Shown one piece after another: positions 55,401-64,000 of a stretch of DNA of 64,000 nt. The notes below the pieces were generated by a model. The model had not been told where the DNA came from. It did no database searches and saw only the letters and a list, made by a program, of their open reading frames with translations. Every line of letters begins with the position of its first letter. Position 1 is the first letter of the stretch. A program made the position numbers and the translations under genes. The stretch spans positions 31,962,645 to 32,026,644 of the forward strand of contig LS997565.1 of assembly GCA_000469685.2 (NCBI GenBank). Reading direction: 5' to 3'. The DNA comes from Haemonchus contortus (taxonomy: Eukaryota > Nematoda > Chromadorea > Rhabditida > Trichostrongylidae).

Positions 55401-55460
55401 CTAGAACACTGAATCACCATGGATAGTGTTGGTCGATATGGTAAACTCGGACAGTCCTAG
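55401..55460 (-). pseudogene. Tiny RTE fragment
   Basis: Minus-strand LGLSEFTISTNTIHGDSVF matches the segment after the RTE endonuclease domain also seen at 6150-6210. Confidence 0.5.
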
Positions 55461-55484
55461 CATCAGATCTCTCATACACGCGGG

Positions 55485-55765
55485 ACGGTACGAACGTGCG
55501 TCCGAGGGTGCGCGCGGCAGATTGCGCGGCGAAGTTCGTGATGATTTGTACGACCTGACGCCAATTTTCGGGGCCAAACTCAAAGTAGTGTAGTTTAGTG
55601 GGGACAGATGATCCCCATAATCCGCTCTATTTCACATTTGGGCCCCAATGAATGACGTCAAAGTCGTTCAAACCATTACGAACTTCGCCGCGCAATTTGC
55701 CGCACGCATCCCCGGACGCACGTTCGTACACATACCCCTTATACACGCTTTCGTGTGAGCGTTCG
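55485..55765. mobile_element. Foldback element, copy 1
   Basis: Left GCGTCCGAGGGTGCGCGCGG ... GCGCGGCGAAGTTCG is mirrored by CGAACTTCGCCGCGCAATTT ... CGGACGCACG, with a loose centre (ATGATCCCCATAAT). No coding. Confidence 0.7.
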
Positions 55766-56566
55766 TGCGTTGAAATTACAGATCGCCATCTTAGTCTCTC
55801 TTTTAAGCGGCCCGTTATGGCCATAGAAGATTATAGAAGTTTCGCTCGAGGGCTCTACTCAACGCAGCAATATTGGGGGCTCCTTCAGGTCGAGGCTCGA
55901 GTAGCCTGCCAGACTCTGACATGGGAGCTAGATTATCTCCGATTAGCTAGTTAGGCTATCCCAAAGTGGATAAAGGGCTTTGAGTTTAGAGGCACCCCGA
56001 ATCGCTCCGCGGATACTTCCCAGACACTAGAATGTAAGCTCTCTGCTGAGCTGATGGGCAGGATATCACCCGCACCCGCAGACTCAACGTATGCATGTTA
56101 CACCTGCGAAATACAGGGGGAGTGTCGCCCCAGCACAGTAGAAACAGGGGTCCATTCCCTTAATCCATTTGAGCCTCTGGGCAAGTAGTGACTTTTGATG
56201 AGCGATTCACTCCCCTGTCCTCCCACCACCTTACCATTAGGTCAACTTGATTAGCCGCGTCATTAACCTGCTAGAGCTTCTCTATCATGATAAATTAACG
56301 GAATACATATGTTCATGCACAATCATATCGCACAATGCACGTTCCGGCTTACTCTTTTTCTGCTCTTGGCAGTATGCCACATTCCACTTTGCATGCAAAC
56401 GGGGATTACAGAGATCAGAATGAGTAATCCGGTAAACTAAGCGCACTAACTAGGTACTTATGTTAAAGAGCTATGAAATTGAAGCTGGGTGAGAAATGTT
56501 CTATCCTATTTGACTTGACGTTACGTTAACTGCTGTTTTTTCGCCGCAGTACTCGTTCCGAAAGCC
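55766..56566. other. No gene seen
   Basis: Intergenic; no exon, RNA gene or repeat recognised. Confidence 0.35.
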
Positions 56567-57110
56567 TCACATGGTTGGCGATTTATGAACAAAACTTCAG
56601 TCTCGGAAAAGACTCGGACATGTACTTGTGCTTTCCTGGCTCTATCCCTTACACTAGCGAGATACTGATTGCCCTCGCCTTCTTATTGGCTTACATGCCA
56701 TAGCTTCTCAGCACTCACACGTAAAAAGGCGAGGGCAAGCGGGGTCTGGGTATGTGTCAAGTCGTGCGTCCGAGGGTGCGCGCGGCAAAGTGCGCGGCGA
56801 AGTTCGCGGCGAATTTGGACGACTCCGACGCCTATCATGGGGGCCCAAATCTGAAGTAAGGTAGATTAGTAAGGTCAGCTGATCCTGCTATTCTGCTGTA
56901 CTTCGAAATTGGGCCCAAATAATAGGCACTAAAGTCGTCGGAATAGGTATGGGTTTCGCCGCGCAATTTGCCGCGCGCACCCTCGGACGCACGACTTGAC
57001 CGTCCCCCGCGGGGTCTCGGTAGTGTAAGGGGTAGAGCCAGGAAAGCACAAGTACGTGTCCGAGCCTTTTCCGAGACTGAAGTTTTGTTCATAAATCGCC
57101 ATCCTTGTGA
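56567..57110. mobile_element. Inverted SINE pair around foldback copy 2
   Basis: A SINE head on the minus strand (56567-56700) and one on the plus strand (57008-57110) face away from a foldback core at 56755-57002. The core arms are CAAGTCGTGCGTCCGAGGGT ... and its mirror ending ACGCACGACTTG. The SINE parts are near mirror images (GTCTCGGAAAAGACTCGGAC versus GTCCGAGCCTTTTCCGAGAC). Confidence 0.7.
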
Positions 57111-57600
57111 GAGTGTTCCGTCCCAATTACAATTATGAGGAATGTAAGGCAGACGAGCCGATTGAACGGAACGACATCAGTTAAGTGTCCTTTTGAGTTT
57201 CGAATCCAATAAAACTGCTGTAAAATCTAAATAATTTGCTGCTAGCATTGAAGATTATGTAAAACAAATTCACATCGATATACTAAATGGGGCGTAGTAA
57301 GAGGTCACAGGAGGAGTTACTAAGTAAAACTCTTCTTCTTCCTGATTTTAAATGAATTTTGAAGAGAGCCAAACTGCTCAAGTAGATTCAACGCTAGCAG
57401 GGGTCTCGCTTTCAGAGTAATCATCACAAAGCTTTTCAACCCCTAAGCAAAATACGGCTAGGCATTTCGCTCAATAATCAGTAATAATAACATATTAATG
57501 AATTAATAATCAAAGAACAATAATAATATTAGTAGTAATAGCAGTAATATTTTTATTATTATGTTTATCTTTATTATTGATAACCGCCACCGCTGCTGCA
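57111..57600. other. AT-rich intergenic, no gene seen
   Basis: Includes a TAATAATA-rich tract at 57478-57580. Confidence 0.4.
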
Positions 57601-57604
57601 ATCT

Positions 57605-57910
57605 GTCCCGCGTTGTCAACACGTGGCCAGCAACTCTATCAGTTGATAGATCGGCATGTCGCTGAACTCGGAAGCACCCAGTGATCTAGCTATACCCGCC
57701 CATTCCGGCACGTGCCCCGCCCCCGTGGGCGGAGATCCGCAGAGCTCATGTGCGCTCGGTTGGACTCATATCAGGCTACACCTGCCCCGAACTTGTCCCG
57801 ACCTCTAAAGGTGTCTGAAGGTAATATTGAATTTCCCGTTGAACATACAATTATACAACCATACGTACATACATACAGACACACCATACTTGTGGATTAT
57901 TTATTGTTAG
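57605..57910 (-). repeat. Half MITE plus inverted minisatellite edge
   Basis: 57605-57690 is the right half of the palindromic MITE family at 20657 (CGCGTTGTCAACACGTGGCC ... GAAGCACCC). 57690-57910 is the inverted counterpart of 300-515 (CCGCCCCCGTGGGCGGAG; GAACTTGTCCCGAC; CATACATACAGACACACC; CTTGTGGATTA). Confidence 0.65.
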
Positions 57911-57919
57911 GATTCTATA

Positions 57920-58202
57920 AGTCGGGCCAGTTGATGCTACTTATCTACCCTACTTCAAATTTGCGCCCGAATGATGAGCGCCAAAGTCACCTCGAACCTC
58001 GTCGCGCGGCTTGCCACATCATCCAGGATTGGCTGCTAACGCGCAGGCGGGCTGACGTAAAACAAATTAGTTCGTATGTAAGAAATCTATGTCTGTTGCA
58101 TTTTATTTCCCGGTCAGGCTCTTTACGGTCGGGTTCTGACCGTGAAATAAAATGCAAAAGACGTAGATTTCTTACATACGATCTAATTCGTTTTACGTTA
58201 GC
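57920..58202. mobile_element. Foldback half element with hairpin 58051-58202
   Basis: 57950-58020 matches a foldback half (GCCAAAGTC.CCTCGAAC.TCG). A hairpin follows: GCTGACGTAAAACAAATTAG ... and its mirror CTAATTCGTTTTACGTTAGC, with arms of about 67 bp and several mismatches. Confidence 0.65.
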
Positions 58203-59535
58203 CGGCGGGGTATGGGTACATTCACCCAGAACTGGATGGACGCGGCAAACCTCGCGGCGAAGTTCGTGGCGATTCAAACGGCTTTAGCGCCTATTACTGG
58301 GGTTCAAATTTGAGGTAGAGCCTATTAGTAGGATTATCTGTCCATACTAATGTACTCCACTTCAAGTTTGCCCCCCCCCCCCACTGATCGGTGCCAAAGT
58401 CGTCCTCAACGTCACAGATCCCACCGCGCCATTTGCCACAAGACGGATTATATCGTCCCGTGAACGTGTGACACAGTAACCCGAGTTCTCACTGGGGCGC
58501 GTTGTTTGCATTGGAGCGCGGGCGATTAACCCCTTCAAGCTGCGTCTCAATTATTTGGGATTTGTTCAAGAGGTCTGAGAATCTTTTTAAATATTCATTA
58601 ATGGGTTAGGAAAGGAGAAGATTAGAAGAAGAAGTGAGTATTTTGAAGGATTTAACCTACAATATCATTGTTTCGGATAGTCATTGCCGTGAATATCTGT
58701 TCTGTGTGTTTGTTTAGCAGCTATCAAAATTAGTGACGAGCATGATTCCTCCGCGATATTATTGTTCGTCAAAGTTGCTGTTTTAGAATTAAATGTATTA
58801 GTGAAACTAGGCACATTTTTAGTGATGCTTCACAATAGTTTTGATCGCGAATTCATCAGTCAATGACATAAAAATGACAAGGCAGTTTAACACCAAGTTT
58901 GTTGGAAGTTCTCAGCACTAAATTCATTTACTGCATAATAAATTAAACACAACAGGAGACCCAAAACACCGTATAATTGACATAGAAGTACACAACACCG
59001 AAAAAGTACCGCAGAAGAAAGCTGCGAAAAAACTACGCCCCAAAACAGCCACATGCATTTACAGATCTTCACGTAAAAGAAGCCGACTTAGACACTACCA
59101 TAAGTACCATTCGTTTCTAATCTGCTACCTAGTGCTCCAAAGAGATGAGCAGCGAATTTAATTCAATACTGCGTCGTTCCAGCACTTCCTTCTGAATTCG
59201 CATCTCTCGCACTTTCTCTGCTCGTATTTGACGATAAGATTCTTCTATGCATATGTACTATGTACGTCAAGTTTTTCTGTATTTCTTATTGTAACCCCGT
59301 TTGATGGTTAGAATCGTCTCTACTTAATGACTTTTTACTATGTGATTGAATAGAACGTGGGACAGTCTCTTCAATTCGATTGAGATTTAGATTGAGACCC
59401 GCGCTCCAATGCAAACAACGCGCCCCAGTGAGAACTCGGGTTACTGTGTCACACGTTCACGGGACGATATAATCCGTCTTGTCCATTTGCCGCGTCCATT
59501 CAGTTTTGGGTGAATGTTCCGTCCCCCTAGCCGGC
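58203..59535. mobile_element. Foldback copy 3, interrupted
   Basis: CCGGCGGGGTATGGGTACAT, CACCCAGAACTGGATGGACG, CGGCAAACC at the left is mirrored at the right by GCCGCGTCCATTCAGTTTTG, GGTGAATGTTCC, CTAGCCGGC. The right part is displaced by the 1,045-bp insertion at 58438-59482. Beyond 59535 the GGCCGGCCGGCGGACTGTG end of the palindromic family follows. Confidence 0.7.
58438..59482. mobile_element. 1,045-bp element, perfect 85-bp TIRs, 9-bp duplication
   Basis: 58438-58522 and 59398-59482 are exact reverse complements (ACAAGACGGATTATATCGTC ... GGAGCGCGGG). The 9-bp repeat CCATTTGCC flanks it (58429-58437, 59483-59491). Interior AT-rich with no transposase recognised. Long TIRs and 9-bp duplication suggest a non-autonomous Mutator-like element; perfect TIRs suggest recent movement. 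Confidence 0.88.
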
Positions 59536-60579
59536 GAGCCGGCCGGCCGGCGGACTGTGAAAACAGCCATTGGGTGCATCTACCCATACCCGCGAAGCCC
59601 AAGCGCCCCAATAGCAAAGTAGCTGCGAAGGGCCGCGCCAAACGACCACCTTCTGTTTAGCAGCCGAAAGGGCAAGGGCGACTCTGCTGTCTGCGCTCCA
59701 CCTGCTTAGAGGGAAGATTTCTGTTGGAGAGGGTGCAGAGAAAGCGGCAGAGACGCTGGTCATCACTTCGTTTGGTTGACAACGGCCCTGCGATTCCGAG
59801 GTATTTGTTAGTAACTTCCTACAAGTAACATTGATTCTTGTGAAGGACTTTGTATCGGAGAACAGGCGTCATGGATAAGCTTCAGGTTGGTGTCGCAACA
59901 ATTTTATTACGATTTCATTCTGAATGCTTTGACAATGGCGGTGGGCGTAATGCAAAAGAGAATTGGGCGCATGAGCTTTTTTTTTCTGAGCAGTGTTTAT
60001 ATGAAACAGAAACAATTTGCTTTCTTAGCCCACACCCATATGTCAAAGTACCTCTAAACAGGCTCATTGATGGAAGAAAAATTAATACCAAAAATGAAAA
60101 AGTAATTTTGGTGTCTTTAAGCGAACTCGTTTTAATTTAAACAGGAATCTTTGTCGTGAAGAACAATCGAGTGTTAAAATTTCCAATACCAGTTCAGCCC
60201 GATTTCGGTTCAATACTTTTCTCTCTGTATTCCTTTTATCCATTATTTCAATGAAATAGGCAGAACTTCGCAAGTTTTCAAAACTAGGTTGCCTGCTTTT
60301 CAAAATTGGATGTTGGATATTCCATGGGCTTGTGCAGCCGTTTGAAATTCCTTATTTATTTTCTGCTGTTTTGTTTATCTTCCATAGTTTTTATAGGGCA
60401 TAACCAACATTAAGGTCTCCATCGAAATTGCGACGGGTTCTGATTACTTTCGGTGTGAAGTGCTTTCCCATCTGTAAACTTCAGGATCACCTCTAATAGC
60501 AAAAAAACCTGTGTGGCACAGAAGTATAGAATAAAAAATTGATTCTTCTTCAGCACAGCAAATGTCATAAGTTACAAAA
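59536..60579. other. Intergenic, no gene seen
   Basis: Starts with a GGCCGG palindromic-family end (59530-59565). Open frames near 59850-60140 and 60082-60303 show no motifs. Confidence 0.35.
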
Positions 60580-62045
60580 TATTTACAAACCAGTCGGGCC
60601 GCCCGGCTAACGCCAGGCTTACCTCCTTCTTATGGGTTCGCCCGGCTACGCCGGGCGCTCCTTCTTCCTGTGAGAAATTTGCTATGCGTAAATACCACTT
60701 CGGGTTCACCTTTTGCTCTGAAAGCTCTACACCCTCAGTATCAGCTCCAAATTAGGAGCGATTTTTTCTGTAAGCCAAATTCGCTGTGTCCGAAAGAACA
60801 TCTTTTAATATCGCAAAGGCGATTACTCAGGGAAAAAAATATTAAGAGTCTTTGTCGCGGCTGAGGCTAGTATGTTAGCTACCATCAATGTTCCTCAATG
60901 CCATCATTAATGGCTCTCCTCGTTCTTGGGGTAAAGGGACCTTGTCCGAAAAATATCGAATTAATGAAATTCCCCCTTTTTAATATGTTATTTCGCTTTT
61001 TCGCTGAGCGAGAGTATAGACTATCTATTGCCTTCAAAGATGTACCTCCTTTTCTCTACAGATACATCATTAAATGTGAATCCAACATTATTACCGGTCG
61101 GATAAATTTTGCTAAGAATGATATCAGAGCAAAGAGAAACCGTGATCTTTTACTTAATCGCAAACTCTGCTGGGTAGCGGTCGTAATCTAATAGCAAGAA
61201 GTGAACCAAATTCATCTCCTTATAATTACACAACTTATCCTTCTTGTCGAATGAAACATATCAAAAAGTCAAAGCTAGATCGTAAATAACAAAGGCGCTA
61301 GGAGGTAATTGGTGTGTGGATCTTCTTCTCTGAGGCCTCTTCTATTGTCAGTGTTCCCATCGTGCCCCCTTCTATTGATTGCTCTCCAAGTCCACGGGAT
61401 CAGGATTTCTACTCATTTATTTCGTGAAATCCTGTTCTTGGGGGCGTAGTCCGGCCTACTACTCACCATAAGTGTTCCCATACTGCCTCCTACCAAGTTC
61501 GAACGCCCTAGAGACAAACTGAAAGTTTTGGCGCAAACTTCGCCTTCTACAAGCGGGGTCCGGTCCTCCCATCTACGATAAGTGTTCCCATCCTGCCGCC
61601 TGTACCCCTGCCAAGTTTGAATGCCCTAGGGCCAAATTGACTATTGCGGCGCAAAACCCCACCCCCTGAGCATGGATTCCGGTCCTGCCACTTACCAAAG
61701 GTGTTCCCATCCTGTCCCCCTTACTCCTATTAAATTTAAACGCTCCAGGTCCACGGGGACATGAGTTATGAACTTGAGGCCTAAAGTTTCGAACGCGCAC
61801 GCCACGCTCTCTGTGAACGGAGTCCGGTCCTGCCACTTACCAAAGGTGTTCCCATCCTGCCCCCCTTACTCCTACCAATTTTGAACGCTCTAGGTCCACG
61901 GAGACAGGAGTTATGAATTTCCGGTCAAACACACACACACCGACACACACACACACAAACACACACACAAACGCACACACAAACACACACGCAAACACAC
62001 CGACACACCAACAGACACACTTAGCGAATTATATAAAGTAGGATC
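60580..62045 (-). mobile_element. Composite element, copy 2 (inverted)
   Basis: Mirror of 37970-40040 in the same internal order: GC-rich end GGGCCGCCCGGCTAACGCC (60598), unique segment (60680-61260), minisatellite units (61330-61928), short AC tract (61929-62015) and edge ACACACTTAGCGAATTATAT. The plus-strand frame 60898-61191 lies in the unique segment; it is not conserved as a frame in copy 1. Confidence 0.6.
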
Positions 62046-62170
62046 GGGTTTTTGGACTATGATTCTAAACAGTTGTTGCCCTCACGCTCTGCATTTGGTA
62101 TTGCATCTAATTCGGATGCGGTGCACAAAATTAGAACAATTTCTTTGGTTATTAATATATTTTTTTCAAG

Positions 62171-63096
62171 GGTGGCGACTGGAACAGCTTCTTTCATCAA
62201 TTTGAAGCAGTTGCATCTCAGTCTACAACTAATGTTTCCCGCCCTTCAATCGTTGATGACAATGTCCCATTACCAATTATTCGTAGGTTTTTTTCTTCGA
62301 ATATCACCATTGAAACTCTGCAATGGTTATTACTAAAAAGGAGTTCAGGAGGGCATCATTTTGACATCGTTTATCACGACGCGATGGATGAACATGTCAA
62401 ATGCCAGGTGAGAGTGTTCCCATGGTTTTCATTTTTTTTAATGTTATTATACGAATCACTTTTTGGGTTTTTCCCATCTGTTTCTTGGATAGTTTCTGTA
62501 ACCAATCTTTTTTTGTTGATCCAAATTCTGATCATATTTCACGGCACATTCAGGTGTGCGGGATGTTGCTTCGCCGAACAATGTTTGCAGCACATGTACG
62601 ACAGCGTCACCCTGAACATTGCCCTCCGTCCATATCTACGGATGACGATTCTGGAAGGCATTCGGGACTTGAATCGCCTGACATCAGCAGAAACCCTAGG
62701 TAATCTCATGAGCACTTTTGTTCTCGTTGTTTGCTTTGTGAACGCTTATCATTCAGTTTTCCTTTTTCTCCAAAGCTGATGTCTCCGCCGATCACCAAGG
62801 AGCCGATCAAATTAACAATTAGCCTTGTAAGTTTCTAGGAATTCGCGTTGAAGATGAGTTCATCCTGCCTTATTTAGAAAGGTCATCGAAAGCATAGACG
62901 TAAAAAGGCAAAGCGAGAACGTCGTAGGGAGAGCAGGCCCAGTACATCAGCTGGGGAAGAGAGATGTTCGCCTGCAGAAGCGTTACAGCTTGTGGAAGAT
63001 CGTTTTTGGCCACGTGAAGACGAACCAGGACCATCTGCGCAGTACTCATCGCCAAATTTTTTGGAAGAAACGACGCCTCTTTCTAATCGCTTAAAG
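62171..63096 (+). CDS. ATXN7/SGF73-like SAGA subunit, N-terminal exons (partial)
   Basis: Exons: 62171-62407, 62554-62699, 62776-62826, 62878-63096; the gene continues past the window. First exon: GGDWNSFFHQFEAV, resembling the W-containing N-terminal motif of ataxin-7, ending VYHDAMDEHVKCQ. Second: VCGMLLRRTMFAAHVRQRH. Together C-x2-C-x11-H-x5-H forms a small zinc finger like the N-terminal one of ATXN7/SGF73, which anchors the deubiquitinase module in SAGA. Third: LMSPPITKEPIKLTISL. Fourth: basic and Ser-rich (KGHRKHRRKKAKRERRRES). Phases fit for exons 1-2 and 3-4; the 62699/62776 junction is out by one base. The family-defining SCA7 domain would be downstream and cannot be checked, so another zinc-finger nuclear protein remains possible. 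The upstream start is not found. Confidence 0.45.
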
Positions 63097-64000
63097 GTAT
63101 TCGATCTTATTTGTATTTAGGGCAGTAATGACTGTTCAATTCGGCAATGTATGGTAGCTTTTATGTCGCCATGGTAGGTTGCACATGTTGCGCACTACCA
63201 CACAGTCGTTAAGGTCTTCTTATGGTACATTTTCGGCTCCGGAAACTGTTTGTAACTACTTCCTTGTCCATCCATTGGGCACGACAGCGAATAGTATAGT
63301 GTTCGCATGTGCTCGTTAAACGAGGGAAAGGTAAATAACTGGGAGGAGAGCAACAGTAAAAACACGAACGTCGAGAGAGTTATCCCTCCCAACAAGAAAC
63401 TTCATATATTACTGATTGGTAGAGACGCTGCAAGGCAACCGACTGGGGAAAAGGTGGTGGTGACGAGGAAAACATATTAGGAGGGCGTGAACAGTTTTGA
63501 ATGGGTGTTTGGGTGCTGGGTGCAGGTGCAATGCGGGGCTTCTAGGCAGATATGAGGGTGCACATCAGAGTAGATGACCAACAATTTTATTGAGGAACCA
63601 GTAAATGCGGTTCGTTGGTCTTCCTACACAGCTAATGATGGTTATTACTCTGTAATTACTAGCCTTAAACGAGTTTTCTTTCCGTTGGACAACCTATGAG
63701 TTGTACAGGCTATAGAAACGGGCACGAGGATGTATCTAATTCAATCTTCTAGTCAACATCTATCCAATTTCGCTATCCTTCCTTTTATACCAATGTTGTC
63801 CCATTAGTTCCTTATTGTTCACGAAATCGAGTGGTTGGACAACAACGCTGACAACCGCAGGAGGCTGGTTTCTTGGCAGGGATGTTTCGGTGTTCAAACT
63901 TACGGGAACTGTTTTAACGCGTTGGGTGCTTGTTGTTGGGAGGGCAACCTGTTCGGCAAGTAATGTGGAACATGTAATATGCCCAGATTTCCTGAAGAGC
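63097..64000. other. Right edge, probably intron of the ATXN7-like gene
   Basis: No further exon of that gene was recognised. The minus frame 63195-63395 has a hydrophobic start but begins with TTG and lacks support. Confidence 0.35.

Noticed and set aside
63195..63395. Small minus-strand frame with hydrophobic N-terminus
   Set aside because: Starts with TTG rather than ATG and has no supporting context.

Overview
This is eukaryotic DNA from a nematode, most likely a strongylid (clade V) parasite such as a hookworm. The evidence is short protein-coding exons separated by introns with ...TTTCAG-type acceptors and GTAAGT/GTGAGT donors, RTE-clade, mariner and Penelope-like retro/transposon relics of the kind seen in strongylids, tRNA-derived SINEs, and very dense MITE and minisatellite content. 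Exons were placed by eye from splice signals, reading-frame phase and protein-family motifs; no search was run.

Genes. (1) 3598-4404 (+): the last four exons of COX18, the mitochondrial inner-membrane insertase. (2) 7497-9764 (-): a six-exon gene with mostly phase-compatible exons that I do not recognise. (3) 11162-53583 (+): one very large mosaic gene, read as C-type-lectin-like domain, kringle, LDLa, SRCR, LDLa, a second divergent SRCR, Cys-rich linkers and a complete C-terminal trypsin domain with intact His/Asp/Ser. In a nematode, kringle plus LDLa plus SRCR plus trypsin points to the HGF/plasminogen-like factor SVH-1. Its exons are short and its introns are packed with transposons. (4) 62171-63096 (+), running off the right edge: the N-terminal part of a probable ATXN7/SGF73-like SAGA subunit.

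Repeats. 0-3.3 kb: a GGGCGG-box minisatellite split by a 1.2-kb inverted-repeat element. 5.6-7 kb: RTE relic and minisatellite. 9.9-23.6 kb: SINEs, TTAA-ended MITEs, and two RTE relics (15.7-17.1 kb plus, 22.0-23.6 kb minus). 27-29 kb: compound hairpins. 31-32.8 kb: Penelope-like element with RT, GIY-YIG and a hammerhead-like motif. 37.97-40.04 kb: a 2-kb composite element (long GT microsatellite plus minisatellite) whose inverted copy lies at 60.58-62.04 kb. 40.5-42.8 kb: a 369-bp element with a 9-bp target duplication beside a 1.9-kb TIR element. 45.56-47.82 kb: a three-deep nest (TTAA MITE containing a TAA-flanked palindromic element containing a mariner). 51.8-52.4 kb: mariner deletion derivative. 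54.9-59.5 kb: hexamer array and a cluster of foldback elements, one interrupted by a 1,045-bp element with 85-bp perfect TIRs and a 9-bp duplication.

The genes show no obvious functional link to one another. No rRNA, intact tRNA, CRISPR or prokaryotic operon is present.
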